Shown: piece after piece, positions 24,365 through 32,486 of the stretch
Numbering within the stretch: the first letter of the stretch is position 1
How the letters are laid out: each line of letters starts with the position of its first letter
Origin: Clostridia bacterium
GTDB lineage: Bacteria > Bacillota > Clostridia > Oscillospirales > Acutalibacteraceae
Length of the DNA: 64,000 nt
Reading direction: 5' to 3'
Assembly (NCBI GenBank): GCA_900766585.1
Contig: CAAFVV010000028.1
Location: forward strand, 13,351 to 77,350
Notes under the pieces: generated by a model
What the model saw: only the letters and a program-made list of their open reading frames with translations
Told to the model about the DNA's origin: nothing
Databases searched by the model: none
Translations under genes and position numbers: made by a program

Positions 24365-27300
24365 TCAAGCCGTCTTTGCCTCGGTCGGCGCCGACGAGAC
24401 CGCACTGTTCCGGCTGACCGCCGTTGTTGCGGCGGTCGTCGGCGAACCCGCTGCCGCCGTCGTGTGCTTCGGCGCCGTACGGTAATACTCCTGTATCGCC
24501 TCGACCAGGTTTTCGCAAAACGCCTGCTGGAACTTTGTATCGGTCAGCAGCTCGCGGTCTTGCGCGTTATCCAGAAATCCGCACTCGATCAGCACCGCCG
24601 GGCAGTCCGCGAGACGCGTGACATTGAGCGGGCTCCAGCTGGCACCGCGGTTGAACTTGCCGTTCTCGTACGTATCGCTGCCGGTAAACGTCTTGTAGGT
24701 CTTTGACCCGTAGTCCTGCAGCAGCTTCGCGACCCGCTGGGAGTATAGGTTATAGTAAAACGTAGACATGCCGCGCGCCGAGCCGTTTGCGGCGTTGGTG
24801 TGGATGCTGATAAACAGATCCGTGTCGCTGTTGCGGGCATAGTCGGCGCGGTCATACAGATCGGGCGAGATATCGTTGGTCTCGCGCGTCATCACCACCG
24901 TCGCGCCGAGCGCGGTCAGCTTATCCCGCAGACAGGTGCTGAATTGCATCGCCTGCAGATGCTCCTGCACGCCCGGCGCCAGTACCGGGCGGCCGTAGCC
25001 GCCGCCGTGTCCGGGATCCAGCACGACCTTCATGCCGGAGAGCGGCTTTTCGCTGTTTTCGCCCGCGTGGGGGTGGCGAAATGCCAGGATCAGGTTGCCT
25101 TTTTCGTCCCAGGCGACGGAGTAGCCGTAAAATGCGCCCTTGTCCCGCAGCCGCAGCCGCAGGGTATACGCGCCGTCGCCCTTGATCCACTCGGCGGAGG
25201 AAAACAGCGGGCTGTCCGACATGTCGGGCGCCGCCGGTACGTTTGTCGTGTAATACAGCTTCAGGTCAATATATTCCGCCGCCTGATCGCGGATCGTATA
25301 GCTGGGATCGTTATCCAGCTTGGTATTCGACTCGTTATAGTAGTTTTGCGGCAGCAGATGGAAGTCATACGGCACCCGCCAGGTCGTGCCGAGGTACAGC
25401 ACCGTGTAGTCGCCGCCGAGATTGACCTTGGTGCCGGTCACGGCGTTTTCCGTGATTTTTCCGCTGCTTTTCAGCGTATCGACCACCGTGACGTTATATT
25501 TTTTTACATTGCCGTTTTCATATTTGTCCACGAGACGGGACACCTTCAGCAGTCTGCCGGATTTCAGCTTGTAGTATTTGCCGCTGCTGTCCGTCACCTC
25601 GCCGACGACGAGGTCAGTCGTGCCGCGCGGCAGATAAGCATATTCCGGCCGCGACATATTCGGGCTGCCGAGCTTATAGGTCTGGGCAAAGTTGCCGGTC
25701 ACGACGACAATTTTGCCCTCGCCGAGCGTTTTTCCGCCCGAGGCGGGGTCGATCGCCGTCAGCTTATCCGGCATTTTCGGCGACGAGATCAGATCACCCG
25801 GCGTAAACTCCCCGGGTGTTACCGTGCTGTCCGACGACGGGTCGGAGGGTTCCGGTTCCGGCTCCGGCTCGGGCAGTGCCTCCACCGTTATGCTGCCGCC
25901 GGTCATCGACGCACTCAACCCCGCATAGACCGCCGATATGCGCACATTGCCGAGCTTCTGCGCCTTGCCGATCTTGCCCTCGGGAAGCGTATACGACGCG
26001 GTAAACTGTGCATAGTCCGTCAGGCTCTCGGCCGCATCCTCCTCATTGCGCAGGACGCCCTCTTTAAGCGTGAGCGTTTTCCCGTTCACGGTCGCCCTGA
26101 CGGACGCACCCTTGCGCGCCACCACGCTGATATTCAGCGTACTGCCGCCGCTGAGCGTCAGATCCTTGTCGGGATATACACTGTTTAACACCGTCACGGC
26201 ATAGGTGACGCGATAGGTCACGGTCTTACCCTTGTGGCTGAATGTAATCCGGTTTTCGCCCGGCTTTAACGTGGTATTCCACGAGAAAAAGCCGCGCTCG
26301 GTCAGCGCGATCTCGCGCCCGTCGACAGTCAGCGGAAAGTTCGGATCGGCAGTTCCGGTGAACAGGAGCGAGGATTCCTTTGTCGTAAACGTGGTCTTTG
26401 ACGGATCGGAAATCACCAGGGTGTCAGTCAGATACTCCGACTTGACCGTTCCGGCATACACCTTGAGAAGCGCCTCCGTGCTGCCGTTTTTGTCGGCGGC
26501 AAGCGCCGCATAGGACGAAAATGCGCTGCCGCGGTAGGCGTCCGCCCTGCGGCTGCACAAAAGCTGCTGCGCGGGCTGATCCGGCGCTCTCCAGCGGCGT
26601 GCAACGTCCTGCGACACATACAGGGGAACCCCCTGCGCCTTGCACAGCGCATCCCACCAGCTGCACAGCACCGCAAAGTCCGCCTGCTTGTCCCCCACTG
26701 CGGTGGACAGGCAGGGCATAACTGCGTCAAACAGCCCCGCCGTCACCCAGCCGCGGGTGTCTGCCCCCTTAGCATACGACGCGTCAAGCCCCGTCACGGT
26801 GCAGCCGCCCTCCTGCGTATCCGACCACAGCGGCTCGGCAAGCAGCCCGACCGTGCTGTCCGGCAGCGCCCTGCGCCATGCCGCGGCAGCCGCCGAAACG
26901 GCAGCCGTCACATGCTGCCGCACAAACGCCTCACGGTCACCGCCGCCCGCCGCGAGATACTCACCCGTATCGCCGCTGCCCTCGGCGGTATAGCCGGTCA
27001 GCCACACGCCGTCCGGCGCGGCTAAGCGTGCCGCCGTTTCGGCAAGCCCGGCAGCTGCGGCAGCTCCCGCCGCCGTCGTCAGATCGCCTGCCGCCGACAG
27101 ATCGAGCACACCGTAGACGCGCATCCCCTCTGCGCGCGCCAGCGACGACGCATAGGCAATCGGATCAAACGGCACCGTCGCCGCATACAGCGCCGACGTA
27201 TCGTCCGTCCCCATCGGCTGCGTATACAGCGGCTTTCCGTCCTTTTGCAGCGGCAGCAGCACCGCATTGAAGCCCCAGGTCTTCAGCTTGCCGATCGCGG

Positions 27301-27673
27301 CGGACAGCTCCTTGCGGATCGCCGCCTCATCCCCCTTTCCGGAGGTGTCATAGTCAATCCCGGCGCAAAGCCACGCCCCGCGCAGCTCGGTCATCGGCAT
27401 GGACACGCGGGCAGGCTCGCTGTCGCCGCTCCCGTCGCTTTCGCTGTCCGCAGGCGCACTGCTCTCGGGTGCAGAGGATTCCGTCTCGCTCTCCGCCGAC
27501 GAGCTTTCCGGCAAAAATACCGGGAGCGCCGCCGAAAGCACCTGCAATCCGCCGAACGCAAAAAGCCATACCGCCATCGCCAGTGCCAGCACACCGGCGC
27601 CTGTCAGCAAAAACGGCTTCGGGGATATTGCCCTTTTCGGGAGTGACGGTTTCGGGGCAGCATGCTTGGACAT
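24365..27673 (-). CDS. Large membrane-anchored protein: GHL10-like domain, Ig-like region and C-terminal N-acetylmuramoyl-L-alanine amidase
   Basis: This 1102-residue protein begins with a short cytoplasmic tail and one transmembrane helix (about residues 20-50). A Ser/Glu-rich linker and a GHL10/DUF187-like barrel follow (MTELRGAWLCAGIDY, LKTWGFNAVLLPLQ), then beta-rich Ig/SH3-like modules, a Glu-Pro linker (about 630-645) and an amidase_3 domain over the last 220 residues. The zinc and catalytic residues of the amidase are present (LDPGHGG, GVQEH, SIHTN, LIECGFL). It would cleave the peptide from MurNAc in the wall. The ATG at 27673 follows AAAGGAG by nine bases. Confidence 0.88.
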   Translation of the reverse strand: MSKHAAPKPSLPKRAISPKPFLLTGAGVLALAMAVWLFAFGGLQVLSAALPVFLPESSSAESETESSAPESSAPADSESDGSGDSEPARVSMPMTELRGAWLCAGIDYDTSGKGDEAAIRKELSAAIGKLKTWGFNAVLLPLQKDGKPLYTQPMGTDDTSALYAATVPFDPIAYASSLARAEGMRVYGVLDLSAAGDLTTAAGAAAAAGLAETAARLAAPDGVWLTGYTAEGSGDTGEYLAAGGGDREAFVRQHVTAAVSAAAAAWRRALPDSTVGLLAEPLWSDTQEGGCTVTGLDASYAKGADTRGWVTAGLFDAVMPCLSTAVGDKQADFAVLCSWWDALCKAQGVPLYVSQDVARRWRAPDQPAQQLLCSRRADAYRGSAFSSYAALAADKNGSTEALLKVYAGTVKSEYLTDTLVISDPSKTTFTTKESSLLFTGTADPNFPLTVDGREIALTERGFFSWNTTLKPGENRITFSHKGKTVTYRVTYAVTVLNSVYPDKDLTLSGGSTLNISVVARKGASVRATVNGKTLTLKEGVLRNEEDAAESLTDYAQFTASYTLPEGKIGKAQKLGNVRISAVYAGLSASMTGGSITVEALPEPEPEPEPSDPSSDSTVTPGEFTPGDLISSPKMPDKLTAIDPASGGKTLGEGKIVVVTGNFAQTYKLGSPNMSRPEYAYLPRGTTDLVVGEVTDSSGKYYKLKSGRLLKVSRLVDKYENGNVKKYNVTVVDTLKSSGKITENAVTGTKVNLGGDYTVLYLGTTWRVPYDFHLLPQNYYNESNTKLDNDPSYTIRDQAAEYIDLKLYYTTNVPAAPDMSDSPLFSSAEWIKGDGAYTLRLRLRDKGAFYGYSVAWDEKGNLILAFRHPHAGENSEKPLSGMKVVLDPGHGGGYGRPVLAPGVQEHLQAMQFSTCLRDKLTALGATVVMTRETNDISPDLYDRADYARNSDTDLFISIHTNAANGSARGMSTFYYNLYSQRVAKLLQDYGSKTYKTFTGSDTYENGKFNRGASWSPLNVTRLADCPAVLIECGFLDNAQDRELLTDTKFQQAFCENLVEAIQEYYRTAPKHTTAAAGSPTTAATTAVSRNSAVSSAPTEAKTA

Positions 27674-27700
27674 CACCGGGTTCTCCTTTCTCACAGGCTG

Positions 27701-29164
27701 TCAGCGCAGCACCGACAGCAGATTTTTCACTTCTTTTTCCGCATACGTTCTGTCATACTCGCTTCTGCCCGCCACCGCAGACGGGTCAAAATAACTGTAG
27801 CTGTAAAACGCCATACCGTTTACCTTGGCACGGCTGCGCAGAAACAGCACCTCGCGCTTGAGAATATCGCCGCGCCGGCACCATTCCGCGCGGCCCGAGC
27901 CGGCATACCGGTCATCTTTAAGCCCCGCTTTATAGAGCCCCAGTCCGAAATACAGCTTCACACCGCTGCTGCGCGGACAGGACAGCCAGGTGTCCACGAC
28001 GCGGTCAAACGCCGCCGACGCATGCTCCAGCCCGAAATACACCTGCGGGCAGAGGTAATCGACATAGCCCTTTTCCGCAAGCCAGCGGCCGCAGTCCGCA
28101 TAATACTGATCGCGGTTTTTCTCCAGAGAATGGGAGGGGCTGATCCCGAACACGCAGCCCGTCCGGCTGTGGCAGACCGTATAGACCGACCGCATCAGCG
28201 CGCTGACCGCCGCACGGCGATAGTCGCCGAAGCTCTGCCCCGCGCCGGGGGTGAAGCGTTCAAAATCCGCTTTTTTCGTCTCGTCGGCACAGCCCGCGGG
28301 ATAAAAATAGTCGTCAAAATGGATCCCGTCCACGGCATAGCCGTCGACAATCTCCCGCACCCCCTTCAGGATCAGCGCCTGTGCCTTTTCCGAGGTGGGG
28401 ATGTAGTAATACTTCCCGTCATAGGAAAACACGTCGTCGCAGGCGGCATAGCTCCTGTCCTTTCCGACGCGGTACGGGTTGACCCACACGTGCAGCTTCA
28501 GCCCGCGCGCATGCGCCGCCTCCACGGCGACGGCGAGCGGGTCAGCGCCCGCCTTCAGCGGTGCCTGCGCCCTTGCCGCCGTGCGGTAGCAGGCGGAGGT
28601 GTAGTAGGCGTCGCTGTTGGCGCGGGCGATCCAGTACACGTCAGTGATGCCGTTCGCCTTCATGTCTGTCATCAGCTGCGCGACGGCTGCCTGCAGTCCC
28701 GCCCTGGTCGGATTCGCCTTCAGCAGTGCGTCCAGCTCGATATAGGATACCCACACGCCCCGCATCTCACCGGATGCCGGTGTTGACGCCGTTGTACGGG
28801 TCGTCGTCTGACGTGCCGTCGTGCGGGCGGTCGTATGGGCGGTCGTCGCGCGGGAGGCGGACGATGAGGCTTCCGCCGTCCCCGTCTGCCGCGAACCGGC
28901 GGCGGAAGAGGATGCGGAGGAGGACACGGAGGACGCTGCCGGGGATGTCTCCGTCTCCGTGCGCGGTGTCAGCACGTCCTGCGCAGATTCCTCTATCTCT
29001 GTCCGTGCAGCAGAGCTGTCCTCCGTCTGCGCGGGCGAGATGTCGCTCCAAAATTCAGACGTCTCATCGGAATACAGCGGACGCCAGTCGGTGTCCATCG
29101 AAAAACAGCCGCACAGCCCGCACAGCAGGGCGGCAACCAGCAGTCCGATTCCCGTTTTCCGCAT
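27701..29164 (-). CDS. GHL10 (DUF187) family glycosyl-hydrolase-like lipoprotein
   Basis: This 487-residue lipoprotein (lipobox LCGC) has a long Ser/Thr/Ala linker up to about residue 130 and then a full GHL10 barrel: EMRGVWVSYIELDALL, the segment GLKLHVWVNPYRVG, VDGIHFDDYFYP and DYLCPQVYFGLEH. Family members are thought to act on peptidoglycan or other wall glycans; some bind denuded glycan strands. The start taken is the second ATG (29164), with AAAGGAG seven bases upstream; the first ATG is only one base from the site. It is followed after 27 bp by the amidase, which has a related barrel. Confidence 0.9.
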   Translation of the reverse strand: MRKTGIGLLVAALLCGLCGCFSMDTDWRPLYSDETSEFWSDISPAQTEDSSAARTEIEESAQDVLTPRTETETSPAASSVSSSASSSAAGSRQTGTAEASSSASRATTAHTTARTTARQTTTRTTASTPASGEMRGVWVSYIELDALLKANPTRAGLQAAVAQLMTDMKANGITDVYWIARANSDAYYTSACYRTAARAQAPLKAGADPLAVAVEAAHARGLKLHVWVNPYRVGKDRSYAACDDVFSYDGKYYYIPTSEKAQALILKGVREIVDGYAVDGIHFDDYFYPAGCADETKKADFERFTPGAGQSFGDYRRAAVSALMRSVYTVCHSRTGCVFGISPSHSLEKNRDQYYADCGRWLAEKGYVDYLCPQVYFGLEHASAAFDRVVDTWLSCPRSSGVKLYFGLGLYKAGLKDDRYAGSGRAEWCRRGDILKREVLFLRSRAKVNGMAFYSYSYFDPSAVAGRSEYDRTYAEKEVKNLLSVLR

Positions 29165-29177
29165 AGACATGCTCCTT

Positions 29178-30308
29178 TCAGGGCAGGAGGATCCTGCCGA
29201 TCAGCGTGTTGGACAGCAAAAAGCCCTCGCGGGTCAGGCGGATCCCCTCACCGTCCGCCGTCACCAGCTGCGGCGGCAGGGCGGCGGCGCGCTCGCGCCA
29301 TTCGCGCGGGATCGCACGGTCAAACTGCGCCGCAAATGCCGACTCGGTCAGTCCCTCCGTCAGCCGCAGCCGCAAAAGCGCAAACTCCTCCGGGCTGCCG
29401 TCCGGCAGCAGCCGGTCATCCGGATCCTCCGGCAGCGGCGGCTCGCCCTGCAAAAATGCGGCCAGCGAGCGGGGATAGGCAAACCGCCGCCCGCCGATAA
29501 ACGAGTGCGCCGCCGGGCCGATGCCGAGATAGGGGGCGCCCTCCCAGTACTTGCGGTTGTGGCAGCTCTGCCGTCCCTCCCGCGCGAAGTTCGAAATTTC
29601 ATACTGCCGGTATCCCGCCCGCTCCAGCGCGGCGCAGGCGGTGAGATACAGCTCCGCCGTCTCCTCCTCGCCGGGCAGCACGGGCGGCGCCGCATAATAC
29701 GGCGTGTTCGGCTCCAGCTTCAGCAGATAGGCAGAGACATGCGCCGCCCCGAGCTGCCGGCAGGTCTCTGCCGACCGTTCAACCGACTGCGCCGTCTGCC
29801 CGGCGATGCCGAGCATCATATCGAGGGATATGTTGCCGATCCCGGCTGCAGCGGCGTCCGCCATCGCGCGGTACAGGTCCAGCGGCGTATGCCGCCGCCC
29901 GAGCGCGGTCAACTCCGTTTTGTCGGCAGTCTGCATCCCCATCGACAGGCGGTTGCCGCCCGCCGCCGCAAAGGCGGTCAGCGTATCTTTCAGGTCGTCC
30001 GCCGGATTGGCCTCCAGCGTGATCTCCGCGCCTTCCGTCAGCAGCGGACGCGCCGCCGAAAGCAATGTATAAAGCCGCTTTCCGCCGAGCAGGGACGGCG
30101 TGCCGCCCCCGAGATACAGCGTATCTGCGCCGGAAAAGCCGCGTGCCGCCGCCTCGATAAGCGCGCGGCAGACCGCCCGGACATAAGCGTCCATCGTTTC
30201 GCCGTCCGCGCCGGTCAGTGAATAAAAATCGCAGTAGGGACATTTGCTCAGACAAAACGGCACGTGGATATACAGCCCCGGCGGCAGGACGCGGCGCGGC
30301 TCACTCAT
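29178..30308 (-). CDS. hemW: Radical SAM heme chaperone HemW
   Basis: This 376-residue protein has the radical-SAM cysteines C19, C23 and C26 (FCLSKCPYCDF), the GGGTPS motif and the HemN_C-type C-terminal domain (FALLRLRLTEGL). The fourth Cys of true HemN (in CxxxCxxCxC) is absent, which points to HemW rather than the oxygen-independent oxidase. HemW binds heme and hands it to membrane enzymes. It overlaps lepA by eight bases; lepA-hemW is a common gene pair in Firmicutes. Confidence 0.93.
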   Translation of the reverse strand: MSEPRRVLPPGLYIHVPFCLSKCPYCDFYSLTGADGETMDAYVRAVCRALIEAAARGFSGADTLYLGGGTPSLLGGKRLYTLLSAARPLLTEGAEITLEANPADDLKDTLTAFAAAGGNRLSMGMQTADKTELTALGRRHTPLDLYRAMADAAAAGIGNISLDMMLGIAGQTAQSVERSAETCRQLGAAHVSAYLLKLEPNTPYYAAPPVLPGEEETAELYLTACAALERAGYRQYEISNFAREGRQSCHNRKYWEGAPYLGIGPAAHSFIGGRRFAYPRSLAAFLQGEPPLPEDPDDRLLPDGSPEEFALLRLRLTEGLTESAFAAQFDRAIPREWRERAAALPPQLVTADGEGIRLTREGFLLSNTLIGRILLP

Positions 30309-32103
30309 CCAGCTTCAGCACCGCCATGAACGCCTCCTGCGGCACCTCCACGCTGCCGAGCTTACGCATCCGCTTCTTGCCCTCTTTCTGCTTTTCCAGC
30401 AGCTTTTTCTTGCGGGTGATATCGCCGCCGTAGCACTTGGCAAGCACGTCCTTGCGCATCGCCTTCACCGTTTCGCGGGCGATAATCTTGCCGCCGATCG
30501 CCGCCTGAATCGGCACCTCAAACAGCTGGCGTGGGATGTTGTCCTTGAGCTTTTCGCACATCCTGCGGGCGCGGGCGTAGGCGTTGCCCGCAAACACGAT
30601 GAACGACAGCGCATCCACGATCTCGCCGTTTAGCAGAATATCCAGCTTGACGAGGTCGGACTTCATATACCCCTTCAGCTCATAATCCAGGCTGGCATAG
30701 CCGCGGGTGCGGGATTTGAGCGCGTCAAAAAAGTCATAGACGATCTCGTTGAGCGGCATCTCGTAGTGGATGTCCACCCGCGTCTGATCGAGGTATTTCA
30801 TATCCTTAAATACGCCGCGGCGCTCCTGACACAGCTCCATAATATTGCCGACAAAATCGGAGGGCGCCAGAATATGCGCATCCGCGACCGGCTCCTCCGC
30901 CAGCGCAATTTCGCCCGGATCGGGATAGCTCGTCGGGTTGTCGATATAGCGCACAACACCGTCCGTTCCGGTCAGCCGGTAGATAACACTCGGCGCAGTA
31001 GTGATCAGGTCGAGATCATATTCACGTTCCAGCCGCTCCTGAATGATCTCCATGTGCAGAAGTCCGAGGAATCCGCAGCGGAAGCCGAAGCCGAGCGCCA
31101 CCGATGTCTCCGGCTCAAAGGTCAGCGACGCATCGTTGAGCTGCAGGCGCTCCAGCGCCTCGCGCAGGTCGGTATAATGAGCGCCGTCCGCCGGGAAGAT
31201 ACCGCAGAACACCATCGGGTTGACCTTCTGATAGCCGGGCAGCGGGCTTTCGGCGGGGCGGTCTTTGCGGGTGACGGTATCGCCGACCCGCGCCTCGCTG
31301 ACGGTCTTGATCGAGGCGGTGATATACCCGACCTCGCCCGCCGTCAGCCCCTTTGTCGGCTCCAGACGGCCGGGACGCATGATGCCCGTCTCCACGACAT
31401 CAAATTCCGCGCCGGTCGCCATCATGCGGATGGTGTCGCCGGGGCGCACCTGCCCCTCCTTCACGCGGATATACACCACGACGCCGCGGTAGCTGTCGTA
31501 GTAGCTGTCGAAGATGAGCGCCTGAAGCGGCGCGTCGTCCTTGCCCTGCGGGGGCGGGATATGGGTCACGACCGCTTCCAGCACCGCATCAACATTCAGC
31601 CCGGTCTTGGCGGAGATGCAGGGCGCGTCCGACGCGTCGATACCGATGATGTCCTCGATCTCCTGCCGCACCTGCTCGGGGTTGGCGGAGGGCAGATCGA
31701 TCTTGTTGATGACCGGCACAATCTCCAGCCCGTGTTCCACCGCGAGATAGGTGTTCGCCAGCGTCTGCGCCTCGATACCCTGCGAGGCGTCCACGACGAG
31801 AAGTGCGCCCTCGCAGGCGGCGAGCGAACGGGACACCTCATAGTTGAAATCGACGTGACCGGGCGTGTCGATCAGGTTGAAGGTATAGCTTTTTCCGTCC
31901 GCCGCATCGTAGGTCAGCGTGACGGCGTGGGCTTTAATGGTAATGCCCCGCTCCCGCTCCAGATCCATGCTGTCCAGAAGCTGATCCTCCATATCCCGGC
32001 TCGCCACCGTGTGGGTCTTTTCCAGGATCCGGTCGGCAAGCGTGGATTTTCCGTGATCTATGTGGGCAATAATGCAAAAATTGCGGGTCTGCTCTCGACT
32101 CAA
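30301..32103 (-). CDS. lepA: Elongation factor 4 (LepA)
   Basis: This 600-residue translational GTPase has the motifs AHIDHGKST (G1), RGITIKA (G2), DTPGHVDF (G3) and NKIDLP (G4). The LepA-specific C-terminal domain is present (KMRKLGSVEVPQEAF region). It acts on stalled or mistranslocated ribosomes. I take the TTG at 32103 because GAGG sits nine bases upstream and the length then fits the family; GTG at 32112 is the alternative. It heads a leftward run through hemW, the two GHL10 genes, parA and parB. Confidence 0.95.
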   Translation of the reverse strand: MSREQTRNFCIIAHIDHGKSTLADRILEKTHTVASRDMEDQLLDSMDLERERGITIKAHAVTLTYDAADGKSYTFNLIDTPGHVDFNYEVSRSLAACEGALLVVDASQGIEAQTLANTYLAVEHGLEIVPVINKIDLPSANPEQVRQEIEDIIGIDASDAPCISAKTGLNVDAVLEAVVTHIPPPQGKDDAPLQALIFDSYYDSYRGVVVYIRVKEGQVRPGDTIRMMATGAEFDVVETGIMRPGRLEPTKGLTAGEVGYITASIKTVSEARVGDTVTRKDRPAESPLPGYQKVNPMVFCGIFPADGAHYTDLREALERLQLNDASLTFEPETSVALGFGFRCGFLGLLHMEIIQERLEREYDLDLITTAPSVIYRLTGTDGVVRYIDNPTSYPDPGEIALAEEPVADAHILAPSDFVGNIMELCQERRGVFKDMKYLDQTRVDIHYEMPLNEIVYDFFDALKSRTRGYASLDYELKGYMKSDLVKLDILLNGEIVDALSFIVFAGNAYARARRMCEKLKDNIPRQLFEVPIQAAIGGKIIARETVKAMRKDVLAKCYGGDITRKKKLLEKQKEGKKRMRKLGSVEVPQEAFMAVLKLDE

Positions 32104-32135
32104 TCTCAACACCTCGGCATTGTACAGTTACGGAT

Positions 32136-32144
32136 AGTATACCA
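32136..32144 (-). promoter_or_regulatory. Extended -10 promoter of lepA
   Basis: TGGTATACT on the minus strand (-10 box at 32136-32141) has the TG of an extended -10; the -35 region (CTTTTC) is poor. It lies about 33 bp upstream of the chosen start. Confidence 0.6.
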
Positions 32145-32286
32145 CAAATATGCCGAAATGAAAAGCCCCGTTTTTCCCGCTTTTTCCGACAATTTTACCC
32201 ATTTCGCCCGCCGGCGGACAGCAACGGACCGTCCTATCTATATTCGCCTGTCCCCGCCTTCATGCCCGCACGGCAAAACAAAAATT

Positions 32287-32310
32287 CCCCGCTGCCTAAA
32301 CACAGCGGGG
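32287..32310 (-). terminator. Terminator of the feoAB run
   Basis: CCCCGCTG (32287-32294) pairs with CAGCGGGG (32303-32310). On the minus strand a T-rich tract (AATTTTTGTTTT) follows the stem. Confidence 0.85.
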
Positions 32311-32323
32311 AAAAGCAGCATAT

Positions 32324-32473
32324 TTACGGCTTCGGCGGCGTTTTTCTGTTCCGGCAGTGCGCGCAGTCGCGGCCGCAGCCGCACCCGCAGCCGCCGGATT
32401 TCCGCAGGCAGAGCAGCGCCGCACAGAAAGCGGCGGCTATACCCGCCAACAGCGCTATACTGATTCCGTCCAC
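32324..32473 (-). CDS. FeoB-associated Cys-rich membrane protein
   Basis: This 49-residue peptide has one transmembrane helix (about residues 3-22) and then a Cys-rich tail (KSGGCGCGCGRDCAHC), the pattern of the FeoB_associated family. It probably aids or stabilises ferrous iron transport, in the manner of FeoC-like accessory proteins. The GTG start follows TAGGAGGGG. It lies 13 bp downstream of feoAB on the same strand and ahead of the terminator, so it belongs to that operon. Confidence 0.88.
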   Translation of the reverse strand: MDGISIALLAGIAAAFCAALLCLRKSGGCGCGCGRDCAHCRNRKTPPKP

Positions 32474-32486
32474 AGTGCGTCCCCTC

